A DNA stretch of 27,292 bases from positions 1 to 27,292 of the forward strand of contig CBHYLN010000070.1 of assembly GCA_966128725.1 (NCBI GenBank). Direction: 5' to 3'. The translations under genes were made by a program, and so were the position numbers. The stretch's first letter is position 1. Each line of letters opens with the position of its first letter. The DNA is from JAFDZV01 sp966128725 (GTDB taxonomy: Bacteria; Bacteroidota; Ignavibacteria; OLB7). Below, in pieces: positions 6,517 through 14,587 of the stretch. Below the pieces are notes generated by a model, which was given only the letters and a program-made list of their open reading frames with translations, searched no databases and was not told where the DNA came from.

Positions 6517-8391
6517 TCAGCCCTTCTTCTTGTTGCGTGGTTCAACCGCGGTACGGCCGTCCACCTTGCCCTCGCCTCTGGCCTGGCCCGCCTTGGCCTG
6601 CATCTCGGCCATCTTCTGGGCCTGTTCCATCTTCTGCGACAGCCATCCCTTCTTCCTGTTCTTGGCCTCCTCGCGCATGATCTCCAGCGTGAGCGGGTTC
6701 TTGGAGAACTTGGTGAGATACAACTGCTGGCCGATCGAGAGGATGTTGAACGTGAGGTAATACAGGTTCAATCCCGATGGGAGATTGGTGAAGGCAAGCG
6801 TGAGCATCACCGGCATCAGATACACCAGCATCTTCTGCTTGGGGTCGGTGATCATCATCTTCTGCTGAATGAACAGCGTGGTGCCCATGATCAGCGCAAG
6901 GCCGCTGAGCTTGTCGCCCAGCACCGGGATGTGCATCGGCAACTGCACGATGTAGTCCGGCACCGAAAGATCGTGGATCCACAGGATGAAGCTGGCCTGG
7001 CGCAGTTCGATCGCCGAACTGAGCGTACTCCAGAGCGCGTACAGGATCGGCAACTGCAACACCATCGGCAGGCAGCCGCCCATCGGGTTGATGCCGTATT
7101 CTCGATACAGCTTCATGGACTCCATCTGCTGGCGCTGCTGGTCGTCCTTGAAGCGCTCGCGCATCTCGGCGATCTTCGGCTGCAGCAACTGCATCTTCCG
7201 CGACGAGCGGATCTGCGGGATCGAGAGCGGCCACAGCGCAAGGCGGATGATCAGCGAGAAGACGATGATCACCAGGCCGTAGCTGCCGATGAAGCCGTGC
7301 AGGAACCGGAACAGCGGCAACAACACGTACTCGCTGATCGGGCGGATCAGCGACGCGCCCAGATCCACGATGCCGGAGATGCCGAGCGAGTGCACGGCGT
7401 CGTACTCCAGCGGGCCGGCGAACAGCGTGAAGTGCTGCGATACCGTGTTGTTGGCGATCGGCGCGCTCACCGCGATGTTGTACAGCTCCACCACGCCGCT
7501 GGAATCGGCCCCAACGGCCGTGCCGTGCAGCACCGTGCTGGCGCCGGCAAGCGGCTTGGCCGGGATGATCGCGGCGCCGAAATACTTCGTGTGCATGCCC
7601 GCCCATTCCAGCGTGCCGGAGTAACGTTCCTCAACCGTGGCGCCAACTTCCTTGGCGTCGAAGTCGTGATGATCCTCCGTGAATCGCACGATGGCCTTGG
7701 CCTTGCCGGACTCCTCAACCGAGTTGTGCTCCTGATACTTCACGCCGTTGCGCCACGAAAGCTCGTAGGTCGGGTTGGTGCGCGCCAGCTCGGGGGCCAT
7801 GTCCTTCATGCCGATATCCAGCCCCACCGCGTACGATGAGCCATGGAACACGAAGCGCTTCTCGATGGTGGGCGCCGGCTGCCCGGCTGCGGCGGAATCG
7901 GAGGCCGGCATCGCCAACGTGGCGACGATCACCGCCGAATCGTTGGCGCCCAGTGTGATCTTGTCGGGCCCGGTCACCGTGTACGCCATCGTTTCGGTGG
8001 AAACGAGGTGGCCGTCGGCCCCGGAATAACTCAGCGCGAACACGCCGGGGAATCCGGCCGAATCGCAGATCAACTGCGTGGGCGCGCCATACCAGCTTTT
8101 GTAGTGGTTCAGCTCCAGGCGGGCAAGCAATGCGCCGCGCGTATTGAAGCTGGCCTTGTACAGCGGCGTTTCGATGGTGATGAAGCGCGATGCCCCCTGG
8201 GCAAACCGGGCATGCCGCGCATCCAGCGGCGCAACCGCGGTTGGCGTCTGCGGCTTCGGCTGCTGCGTTTGTTGCTGTGTCTGTGTGGGCGGCGTCTGCG
8301 CGGTCGGGTCCGGCTTTGGGGCCATAACCACCGACCACAGGATGAAGACCGCCGCGATAAGCCCGAAGGCAATGAGAGTTCGTCGATCCAT
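6517..8391 (-). CDS. yidC: Membrane protein insertase YidC
   Basis: This 624-residue inner-membrane protein inserts and folds membrane proteins alone or with SecYEG. TM1 is at about 6-23, followed by a Pro/Gln/Thr-rich linker (25-55) and the periplasmic P1 beta-domain (about 65-345). The conserved 60-kDa core follows at about 355-565: Arg383 in FSLIIRLALWPLS is the groove arginine, LQPKI ends the first core helix region, and GGCLPMVLQLPILYALW (438-454) is the family hallmark. The tail KKGWLSQK...RNKKKG is strongly basic, as expected for ribosome contact. The ATG at 8391 is chosen because TM1 starts there; the frame is open further upstream but overlaps yidD. It is last in the rpmH-rnpA-yidD-yidC operon, 59 bases after yidD. 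Confidence 0.96.
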   Translation of the reverse strand: MDRRTLIAFGLIAAVFILWSVVMAPKPDPTAQTPPTQTQQQTQQPKPQTPTAVAPLDARHARFAQGASRFITIETPLYKASFNTRGALLARLELNHYKSWYGAPTQLICDSAGFPGVFALSYSGADGHLVSTETMAYTVTGPDKITLGANDSAVIVATLAMPASDSAAAGQPAPTIEKRFVFHGSSYAVGLDIGMKDMAPELARTNPTYELSWRNGVKYQEHNSVEESGKAKAIVRFTEDHHDFDAKEVGATVEERYSGTLEWAGMHTKYFGAAIIPAKPLAGASTVLHGTAVGADSSGVVELYNIAVSAPIANNTVSQHFTLFAGPLEYDAVHSLGISGIVDLGASLIRPISEYVLLPLFRFLHGFIGSYGLVIIVFSLIIRLALWPLSIPQIRSSRKMQLLQPKIAEMRERFKDDQQRQQMESMKLYREYGINPMGGCLPMVLQLPILYALWSTLSSAIELRQASFILWIHDLSVPDYIVQLPMHIPVLGDKLSGLALIMGTTLFIQQKMMITDPKQKMLVYLMPVMLTLAFTNLPSGLNLYYLTFNILSIGQQLYLTKFSKNPLTLEIMREEAKNRKKGWLSQKMEQAQKMAEMQAKAGQARGEGKVDGRTAVEPRNKKKG

Positions 8392-8450
8392 AGAAGATTG
8401 AATGGCGGCCGCTGTAGACGGGCGCGCGTCAGAGAGAGAGAGATTGGTGC

Positions 8451-8840
8451 CTACGGCACCGGATCGTATCCGCCCGGATGGAACGGATGGCACTTTGAAA
8501 TACGGATCACACCCATCCCGATCCCACGCACCACGCCATGTTTGATGATCGCCTGGCGTGTGTATTCCGAACACGTAGGATGAAATCGGCAGGAGGGGGG
8601 GCTCAGCGGGGAGATGTATCGCTGATATAGTCGGATAATGCCGGCGAATGCGCGACGCGGCAGCGACACCGTATCGGGATCGGCCGGTTGTGTGGGGGCC
8701 GGATCCGCGGTCTGGCAGCCGGCAGCCTCACCCTCGTGGCCGTGTGAATGCGCCGCGGGCAATTCGGCGTGCGGCTCGAAGGGTGGGTGTTCTCCGAGCG
8801 TGCCGGGTGTTTCAGGATGCTTTGGTTGCTGCTGTTCCAT
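8451..8840 (-). CDS. yidD: Membrane protein insertion efficiency factor YidD, possibly with N-terminal extension
   Basis: The last 70 residues are a complete YidD: YQRYISPLSPP, then CRFHPTCSEYTRQAI, and KCHPFHPGGYDPVP at the end. YidD is a small amphipathic protein at the inner face of the cytoplasmic membrane that helps YidC-dependent insertion. From the ATG at 8840 the protein is 129 residues and overlaps the rnpA 3' end by 29 bases, implying coupling. Its first 54 residues are low-complexity and rich in Pro, Glu and His (HAELPAAHSHGHEGEAAGC). A GTG at 8669 would give a normal 72-residue YidD beginning SLPRRAFAG. I report the longer frame because there is no other gene in the 140 bases after rnpA, but the GTG start is a serious alternative. 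Stop is TAG. Confidence 0.85.
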   Translation of the reverse strand: MEQQQPKHPETPGTLGEHPPFEPHAELPAAHSHGHEGEAAGCQTADPAPTQPADPDTVSLPRRAFAGIIRLYQRYISPLSPPSCRFHPTCSEYTRQAIIKHGVVRGIGMGVIRISKCHPFHPGGYDPVP

Positions 8841-9249
8841 CGGTGCGGGTACGAAGACGTCGAGCAAGCGCATCGATTGCCGCGCCCATTTGTGCGCGAA
8901 GATCCGACAGCCTGGGGCGCAACGCCGTTTCGGGAGAACCCGACCAGATGAGGAGGATCTGAAGATCCACGGCGGCTGGAATGCGAGCGGCAAGTTCCGG
9001 ACGCGCCGAGCGGTATGCTTCCCGAAGCAGGCGCCGCATCCTGTTACGCTTCACAGCCGAACCAACGTTCCGTCGTACAACGAACCCGGCGCGGATTGTT
9101 CCCGCGCCGGGTTCATCAACAACATACTTGAGCACGATGTCGCCTCGGCGAAGGCCATCGCCCTGGCGGAAAATCCGGCCGAAGGCGTCGTGACCACGAA
9201 GCCGCGCCGCGCGTGGCAGTTTGGCTCCATTGATCCGGCTCATCGCCAT
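8812..9249 (-). CDS. rnpA: Ribonuclease P protein component
   Basis: This 145-residue basic protein is the partner of the RNase P RNA in trimming the 5' leader of precursor tRNAs. It has the family core LPRAARLRGHDAFGRIFRQG near the N-terminus, then AGFVVRRNVGSAVKRNRMRR and LLREAYR (about 54-80), including the RNR signature that contacts RNA. Residues after 115 are a longer C-terminal tail than usual (family about 110-125). ATG codons at 9249 and 9243 are both possible. It lies 36 bases after rpmH and overlaps yidD. Confidence 0.94.
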   Translation of the reverse strand: MAMSRINGAKLPRAARLRGHDAFGRIFRQGDGLRRGDIVLKYVVDEPGAGTIRAGFVVRRNVGSAVKRNRMRRLLREAYRSARPELAARIPAAVDLQILLIWSGSPETALRPRLSDLRAQMGAAIDALARRLRTRTDGTAATKAS

Positions 9250-9285
9250 GAACGACAGCAGTGTGTAAGCAGCACGCCAGCGTTA

Positions 9286-9444
9286 CTACTTCGCGTAGCG
9301 CGGCTCGTCGCTTACGGTAAGGCGCCACCGGCCCTTTGCGCGGCGACGTGCAAGAACCTTGCGACCGTTCTTGCTGGACATGCGCTCGCGGAATCCGTGC
9401 TTGTTGCGGCGCTTACGGCGGCTGGGCTGGTATGTACGCTTCAT
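9286..9444 (-). CDS. rpmH: 50S ribosomal protein L34
   Basis: A 52-residue, very basic protein of the large ribosomal subunit. It opens MKRTYQPSRRKRRNKHGFRE and continues with RMSSKNGRKVLARRRAKGR, the invariant L34 core. The C-terminus (WRLTVSDEPRYAK) is a few residues longer than the 44-46 residues usual in proteobacteria, as seen in some Bacteroidota. It is the first gene of the rpmH-rnpA-yidD-yidC operon and is divergent from dnaA, the arrangement commonly found near bacterial replication origins. Stop is TAG. Confidence 0.97.
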   Translation of the reverse strand: MKRTYQPSRRKRRNKHGFRERMSSKNGRKVLARRRAKGRWRLTVSDEPRYAK

Positions 9445-9485
9445 GAGAGTGCTGGATAGCTGTTTTCAGTTCCTAGTTAGAACGG

Positions 9486-9493
9486 CAAAGATA
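9486..9493 (-). promoter_or_regulatory. Bacteroidota-type -7 box of the rpmH operon
   Basis: On the minus strand this reads TATCTTTG, an exact match to the TAnnTTTG -7 consensus of Bacteroidota housekeeping sigma factors. It sits about 40 bases upstream of the rpmH ATG. A TTTG 25 bases further upstream is a somewhat distant candidate for the -33 element. Confidence 0.6.
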
Positions 9494-9877
9494 TAAACAA
9501 CAAACCGAATCTCCATCACAAACCCGTTTCATCTTGCTACGGTGTTACCTGTCTTCTTCCGAGTGTACAGCAAAAATCTTCCGTGGAACTGTGGAACTGT
9601 TGCACCTCGATTTGCCGACGTCGTAACTTCGCTCACAAACTTCCGCACAACCTCTCGCAGTCGGAAGGCGGTACCTTTCTCTCCCTACCGCTTCTCCCGA
9701 TCGAAGAGTTTTCCCTTGTAAGCCAGGCAATCTGCAGGCCCTGGTCGCGCGTCGCGATCACCGGGGCCGGGGCATCGTTGTCTCTGGTGCGTTGGTACGC
9801 ACGCCGGAACACCCCGCCGTCGCCGTATGCGGAAGGGACGCAATACGATCATCGTAACGGGACTCGTTGAAGCTGGG
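9494..9877. other. Intergenic region between rpmH and dnaA
   Basis: This gap of almost 400 bases lies where a replication origin is often found. I looked for TTATCCACA-like DnaA boxes on both strands and saw none better than 6 of 9 (for example TTCCGCACA near 9640 and TGTGGAACT near 9591). A small direct repeat, GGAACTGT, occurs twice around 9583-9600. There is no AT-rich unwinding stretch. The only near-consensus -7 box towards dnaA is TACCTTTC at 9672, without a fitting -33. Confidence 0.4.
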
Positions 9878-10135
9878 ATGATAGCGACCTTTTCAAAATA
9901 CAGCACGCAAGCCGCCGACCTCGACCGTGCCACCAAGCCCTTGGTGCAGGCCGATGCCGTCCCGGACGCGTCGGTGATCTGGGGGGAATGCCTTGAGATT
10001 ATCAAGGGAAGTGTTACCCATCAGGCATTCAAGACGTGGTTCGAGCCAACAAAGGCCATTCGCCTGGAAGGGGCCACACTGACGGTTCAGGTGCCCAGCC
10101 GATTCTTCTATGAATGGATCGAGGAACATTATTAG
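9878..10135 (+). CDS. dnaA: DnaA domain I fragment, ended by an in-frame TAG
   Basis: This 85-codon frame encodes most of DnaA domain I, the part that self-associates and binds the helicase: WGECLEIIKGSVTHQAFKTW, then LTVQVPSRFFYEWIEEHY. It ends at TAG (10133-10135). The same frame continues without shift as ALVRKGIVHVLGEGAQLIYH, exactly what follows EE(H/K)(Y/F) in intact DnaA proteins. So this is one gene with a single nonsense codon at position 86, in the middle of the third domain-I helix and not at a domain boundary. The ATG at 9878 is the likelier start; an in-frame ATG at 9827 would add 17 residues. Neither has a clear Shine-Dalgarno. Possible explanations are a base error in the assembly, a real mutation, readthrough, or re-initiation. 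Confidence 0.8.
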   Translation: MIATFSKYSTQAADLDRATKPLVQADAVPDASVIWGECLEIIKGSVTHQAFKTWFEPTKAIRLEGATLTVQVPSRFFYEWIEEHY

Positions 10136-10153
10136 GCCCTTGTGCGCAAGGGT
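10136..10153 (+). promoter_or_regulatory. Stem-loop directly after the dnaA amber codon
   Basis: CCCTTG (10137-10142) and CAAGGG (10147-10152) pair perfectly around a UGCG loop, which fits the UNCG tetraloop class. An outer G-U pair can extend it. It starts one base after the TAG. The GTG at 10142, a possible re-initiation codon, lies in the stem. Whether it has a role is unknown; it may be chance coding sequence. Confidence 0.4.
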
Positions 10154-11437
10154 ATCGTGCATGTTCTGGGCGAGGGGGCACAGCTTATCTACCATGCCGC
10201 CGGCGAGGATGTGGTGCAGACGCCATACGAGCGGGCGGTAACCCTGCCGGTGCGTCCGCCGGTTGAACATGCTTCCGACGCGCCGCAACGGCGCCAGGGC
10301 CCGGTGTTTTCGCCGCTGGCCACGCAGATGTTCCAGCAGCCCGTACGCCCATCGGCATCCGCGCCGCAGGGGTTCGGGTCGGGCCAGAACGGCTCGCCGA
10401 TCGCGCAGAGCTATCTGAACGCCCGCCTTACGTTCGATAACTTCATCACCGGCGAGTGCAATCAGTTGGCGTATGCGGCCGCCAAGGCCATTGCCGATAA
10501 TCCCGGCGGCACCCGGTTCAACCCGCTGGTGGTGTACGGCGGCGTGGGCCTGGGCAAGACCCATCTGGCGCAGGCCATCGGCCACGCCATCCTGCAGGGT
10601 CGCCCTAATTGTTCGGTGGTGTACACCAACAGCGAACGGTTTACCTACGAGTTCGTCAATGCCATCCAGCACAACCGCTCGCAGGAGTTCACCAACTACT
10701 ATCGGTCGGTCGACGTGTTGATCGTTGACGACATCCAGTTCTTTGCCGACAAGGAGAAGACACAGGATAACTTCTTCCACACGTTCAACGCGCTGCATCA
10801 ATCCGGCAAGCAGATCATCCTTACCAGCGACGTGCCCCCGAAGCAATTGCGCGGCGTGGACGACCGGTTGATCAGCCGATTCCAGTGGGGCCTTACCACC
10901 GATATCCAGCCGCCCGACCTTGAAACGCGCATCGCCATCCTTCAGAAGATGTCGAGCGATGAAGGCTACCAGTTGCCGGGCGACGTGATCGATTATATCG
11001 CCCGCAACGTAACCACATCCGTGCGCGAGCTGGAAGGGTGCCTTATCTCGTTGCTGGCCGAGTGCTCGCTGCGCAATCTCTCGCTGACGCTGGAGCTTAC
11101 CCGCGAGGTTATCTCCGGCATCGCCTCGGTGCCCGATCCCATCCTTACCGTTGAGCAGATCCAGCATGCGGTGTGCGGCCAGCTCAGCGTTCCGCACTCG
11201 TTGCTGATCGGCAAAACCCGCAAGCAGGAGATCGTGTTCGCCCGCCAGTTGGCCATGTACCTGATTCGCGAGCTGACCGGTGTGTCGTTGAAAACCATCG
11301 GCAACCATTTCGGCGGTCGGGACCACACAACCGTGATGCATGCCATCAGCACGATCGAAACGCAGCGCACCCGTGATGACTACACCCGCCGTATCCTCAG
11401 CGTTGTGCGTCGCGAACTGAACGTTGCCGAGCGCTGA
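10142..11437 (+). CDS. dnaA: Chromosomal replication initiator DnaA, remainder of the gene (end of domain I to domain IV)
   Basis: This 431-codon frame is the rest of DnaA after the TAG, shown from the first possible start (GTG). Numbered here, residues 1-20 are the end of domain I and 25-95 are the Pro/Gln-rich domain II linker. The AAA+ domain III runs from about 96, with Walker A GGVGLGKT (133-140), Walker B VLIVDD (192-197), sensor LTSD (227-230) and arginine-finger region DRLISRF (241-247). Domain IV carries the DnaA-box-binding signature GGRDHTTVMHA (391-401). DnaA opens the replication origin and is essential in nearly all bacteria. Everything after the TAG looks intact and under selection, with no further stop or shift, which argues against an old pseudogene. 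Confidence 0.92.
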   Translation: MRKGIVHVLGEGAQLIYHAAGEDVVQTPYERAVTLPVRPPVEHASDAPQRRQGPVFSPLATQMFQQPVRPSASAPQGFGSGQNGSPIAQSYLNARLTFDNFITGECNQLAYAAAKAIADNPGGTRFNPLVVYGGVGLGKTHLAQAIGHAILQGRPNCSVVYTNSERFTYEFVNAIQHNRSQEFTNYYRSVDVLIVDDIQFFADKEKTQDNFFHTFNALHQSGKQIILTSDVPPKQLRGVDDRLISRFQWGLTTDIQPPDLETRIAILQKMSSDEGYQLPGDVIDYIARNVTTSVRELEGCLISLLAECSLRNLSLTLELTREVISGIASVPDPILTVEQIQHAVCGQLSVPHSLLIGKTRKQEIVFARQLAMYLIRELTGVSLKTIGNHFGGRDHTTVMHAISTIETQRTRDDYTRRILSVVRRELNVAER

Positions 11438-12000
11438 GAACTGCGGCGCAGGCAACTGGGCGCGATCCTGTTTCAATCGATCCTGTTGTAATACTGCGGG
11501 CCACTGCTGAAATCCTGTCTGCATGGGCGCGGCGCAACAGCGGAATTGTACTATCGGCCAACATAGCGGAACCAACTTGGCGTTCGATATGTTGCGATGA
11601 CTGGCCCTCACACGTTCAAGCGTCGCCCGACAATCATGAATTGGGGCGGCGCTTGTTTATTGATGCGCCATCGGTGTCATTTCGAGCCATGGCACACCAT
11701 ACCACATCATCCTGCTTCCCGGTACACATCCAGACCATTTCCGGAGAACCATCGCCGGCGGCTCCGTGCGTCTGTACGCCTTGCCTTGCATGGATCTTGT
11801 GGTTCCGTTATCATGGTGGCGCTTTCTCCCACGCACTGTATGTGCTGCCTGCCGGTCACCGCCAGCCATGCGCATGCAAGCCTTCATGATGTAGTACTAC
11901 ACCCGGTTGGCCAGGAGTAAGGCACACGGCATCCGCTTGTACGAAGAGTGGGCGCGCACAATCAACCCGGCGCACAACGATCACATATCCATCGAGATCG
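11438..12000. other. Long intergenic region downstream of dnaA
   Basis: In these 563 bases I see no supported gene, RNA or DnaA-box cluster. A short direct repeat, CGATCCTGTT, occurs near 11463 and 11479. The open frame at 11597-11920 has a His/Cys/Pro-rich product with no family look and poor codon use, so it is not called. The promoter of the downstream T9SS cargo gene must lie here but no TAnnTTTG match stands out. Confidence 0.5.
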
Positions 12001-14484
12001 ATGAACCTCCGTAAGCATGTACACCGGGCGGGTGGTCGCGTTCGGCTTATGGCTGCCGCACTGTTGACTCTTGCCACGCACTTCCTCTGCAATCCTGTTC
12101 CCGCAACCGCGCAGGACAGCGTCCACTTTTCCGGGCGCGACATTTGGCTTCCGCTGGGCGGCTATGCTCATGTTGGTGCCGCGAATGTTCTGGCACGGCC
12201 GGATGGCCTGTATGTCCTCACTTCCCGAACCTTTGACAACTTCGCGGGCGCCTTTGTCGGGGTCTACCGCTTCGATGGGCTGGCCCGCACCACCGTGGTG
12301 CCGGGGATGGTGTTGCCCGGGGACGCCTCCGGCCTGTTCGAGTACAACAACCAACTCCACATCGTGCTGACCCGTATGAAGAATGGGTCGATGGTCACGG
12401 GGCGGACCCTTGCGCGATGGGATGGAACGGCGTGGCGGGAATACCCCAGGTTCAGCTCGAAGGCCGAATACGATGTGTTCCCGGTTGCGGTGGGGGCCGA
12501 TCTGTACTGCCTGTACAGTGACACCACGTATTCGCTTACCGCGCAGCGCCACATCCGCGCTCGTTGGGACGGCACGGCCTGGAAGCGGATCGATACCACC
12601 ATCGACCGTTACGGCTCTCGTGTGGCCACCGTGCACAACGGCATGTTGTATGCGTCGCGCCCCATGAATTCCGGCAGCGGCGGCGCTGGCGATTATTCGA
12701 TCGTGGAACGCTACAACGGCGCGGGCGTCGAGCGCGTTGCGGACTCGATCCCCGGCGACATACGGCAGCTACTGTCGATTGGCGACGATCTGTGGATTTC
12801 CTCCTATCAACAATTCGCTCCGGGCTCAGGCTCCGCTCTCCACCGCCTGAACGCTGGCGGCCCTGTGCGCGTGAACCAGCCAGGCCTGGCCGGCACATCC
12901 TACACGAACATGGTGCAACATGCCGGCGTGTTGGTGCTGTTCGGTACCGAGCCGGCCGGCGACCCGGTTGCCTACAAGGCGCAGGGCGGCGGCTGGCTGG
13001 AGCTTTCCGGCGTTGCGCCCGGGATGCCTGGCGGCGTGGCCGAATACAACGGCGTCCTGTATGTGATCGGCCCGAACAAGGGGGCCGCGCCATATCGCAC
13101 CGCGCTTGCGCGCCTGTGCGACGATGACTCCTGTTGCGCGGTCACGGGCGTGGTGTTCGATGATGCCGACAATAATTGCGTGCGATCGCCCGGCGAGGCC
13201 GGTATCGCCGGTGCGCTGGTGACGATCGAACCGTTGGGCTACACGGTTCGCACCGATGCCAACGGGCGATACATCCATGTGCTGCCCAAGGGGCACTACA
13301 CGCTGCGCGCGGTGCCGCCGGCCTACCGCACCGCCGGGTGCGCGTCCGGCAGCGGCGCCATCGAGGTTGAACTTGCAAACGGGGGGCAGGCCTCAACCGG
13401 CAACAACCTTGGCCTGCATGTCGATCGCAGCGTGCCCGATGTTCGCGCCTCGATAGCCGCTACCGCCGCCATCGCCAACGACAGCCTGTGGGCCACGATC
13501 CACGTGCCGAACGACGGCTCCGCGCAAGCGGAGGATGTAAGCGTTCGGTTGCGCATCGAACCCGGTCTGGAATCGTTCTGGGCGCCGTCGCTTCCGGTAC
13601 GCAAGGAACCTGGTCTGGTGGAGTGGGCCGGCGTTTCGGTGCCCACGGGCACGCCGCGTACGTATTCCGTTGGGCTTCAGGTGCCGCCGAATGTTGTGTT
13701 GGGCGATACGGTGCGGCTGCTGCTGGATGTTGATGCGTCCGGTGATGCGAACACGCGCAACCAACACGACACGATTCTTCTGCCAGTGAATGACACGAGG
13801 CCGGCCAACCGTACCGACGTTTCGCCGATCGGCATCGGGCCTGATGGGCAGATCGACCGAGCCGACTCGGTCCTCACCTACACCATCTGTTTTCAGAATA
13901 CCGACTCCCTGCCGGTGGGCACCGTTGTGGTGGCCGATACGCTCGATCCCGCGCTGGACCCCGCAACCGTGCTGCCTGGAGCTGCCAGTTCGCTGGCGCA
14001 GTTGGAGCAACATGGCAACGGTGTGCTGGTGTGGCGTCTGCGCAACGGGCTCACAACCATCGCCGCCCATCGTTCGGCGAGTTACGGCTATGTCCGCTTT
14101 ACCGTCCGGCTCCGGCGTGGGCTGCCGCTGGGCACCGTCATCCGTAACCGTGCGGCCGTGTATTTCGACAATCAACCGCCCATTGTCACCACTACTGCGG
14201 TGAACACGTTGGCGAAGCTGCTGGCGGCGCCGCGCCCTGATGAAACCAGCGGGGTGTTGACGGTGTGGCCGAATCCAGCGAACACACGGGCAACCGTGAG
14301 TGTGCCGGCGGCCAATGCGGTTGTGGAAGTCCGAAACATGCTCGGCGCGTTGGTTGCCAGCGTGATTGCGGTTGACCGCAGCGCCGCGCTCGACGTTGGC
14401 GTGTTGCCCCCGGGGCTGTACATCGTGCGGTCGCAGGGGCCGGGAGGGATGTTGCACAGCGCGCCGTTGGTTGTTGCGCGTTAG
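12001..14484 (+). CDS. Large secreted protein with type IX secretion sorting domain
   Basis: This 827-residue protein has an N-terminal signal peptide (hydrophobic 16-30, likely cut near ATA/QD at 37-38). Residues about 40-375 contain repeated RWDGTAW, YNG and HNGMLY motifs, like a beta-propeller. Residues 381-440 form an SdrD-B/CnaB-like fold (VTGVVFDDADNNCVRSPGE, then DANGRY). Residues about 600-740 match the DUF7619-type repeat (ADSVLTYTICFQNTDSLPVG, then AVYFDNQPP). Residues about 750-827 are a type A T9SS C-terminal domain: WPNPANTRATV, EVRNMLGALVAS, LPPGLYIVR, ending LVVAR. It is expected to cross the outer membrane through T9SS and be attached or released. No T9SS machinery gene is in the window. 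Its final codons and TAG stop are the first unit of an 18-bp tandem array. Confidence 0.9.
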   Translation: MNLRKHVHRAGGRVRLMAAALLTLATHFLCNPVPATAQDSVHFSGRDIWLPLGGYAHVGAANVLARPDGLYVLTSRTFDNFAGAFVGVYRFDGLARTTVVPGMVLPGDASGLFEYNNQLHIVLTRMKNGSMVTGRTLARWDGTAWREYPRFSSKAEYDVFPVAVGADLYCLYSDTTYSLTAQRHIRARWDGTAWKRIDTTIDRYGSRVATVHNGMLYASRPMNSGSGGAGDYSIVERYNGAGVERVADSIPGDIRQLLSIGDDLWISSYQQFAPGSGSALHRLNAGGPVRVNQPGLAGTSYTNMVQHAGVLVLFGTEPAGDPVAYKAQGGGWLELSGVAPGMPGGVAEYNGVLYVIGPNKGAAPYRTALARLCDDDSCCAVTGVVFDDADNNCVRSPGEAGIAGALVTIEPLGYTVRTDANGRYIHVLPKGHYTLRAVPPAYRTAGCASGSGAIEVELANGGQASTGNNLGLHVDRSVPDVRASIAATAAIANDSLWATIHVPNDGSAQAEDVSVRLRIEPGLESFWAPSLPVRKEPGLVEWAGVSVPTGTPRTYSVGLQVPPNVVLGDTVRLLLDVDASGDANTRNQHDTILLPVNDTRPANRTDVSPIGIGPDGQIDRADSVLTYTICFQNTDSLPVGTVVVADTLDPALDPATVLPGAASSLAQLEQHGNGVLVWRLRNGLTTIAAHRSASYGYVRFTVRLRRGLPLGTVIRNRAAVYFDNQPPIVTTTAVNTLAKLLAAPRPDETSGVLTVWPNPANTRATVSVPAANAVVEVRNMLGALVASVIAVDRSAALDVGVLPPGLYIVRSQGPGGMLHSAPLVVAR

Positions 14485-14562
14485 CAGGCAGTTGCACGTT
14501 AGCAGGCAGTTGCACGTTAGCAGGCAGTTGCACGTTAGCAGGTAGTTGCGCGTTAGCAGGCT
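14473..14562 (+). repeat. Five 18-bp tandem units that include the stop codon
   Basis: GTTGCGCGTTAGCAGGCA at 14473 holds the last three codons and the TAG of the upstream gene plus six bases. It is followed by four more units with one or two substitutions, with unit starts at 14491, 14509, 14527 and 14545. Because 18 is a multiple of three, each unit repeats TAG in the gene's own frame, giving five in-frame stops. Confidence 0.95.
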
Positions 14563-14587
14563 GTTGGCCTGATGGCAATTGTACCGG

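Noticed and set aside
9583..9650. DnaA boxes in the rpmH-dnaA gap
   Set aside because: The best matches (TTCCGCACA, TGTGGAACT) agree at only 6 of 9 positions and are not clustered.
10133..10135. TAG reassigned to an amino acid throughout the genome
   Set aside because: TAG is the natural stop of asd, yidD, rpmH, the T9SS cargo and the Ig-like lipoprotein in this same window, at expected protein ends.
9893..11611. 572-codon open frame antisense to dnaA
   Set aside because: It lies opposite a clear DnaA with all motifs and its product has no family look. Long antisense frames are expected in such GC-rich DNA; the same applies to 1926-2951 (-), 4592-6211 (+), 6478-7839 (+), 13393-15231 (-), 16048-17190 (-), 19225-20982 (+), 22994-24640 (+) and 25103-26716 (+).
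11597..11920. Small gene downstream of dnaA
   Set aside because: The product is rich in His, Cys, Pro and Arg without pattern, there is no ribosome binding site, and codon use is unlike the neighbours.
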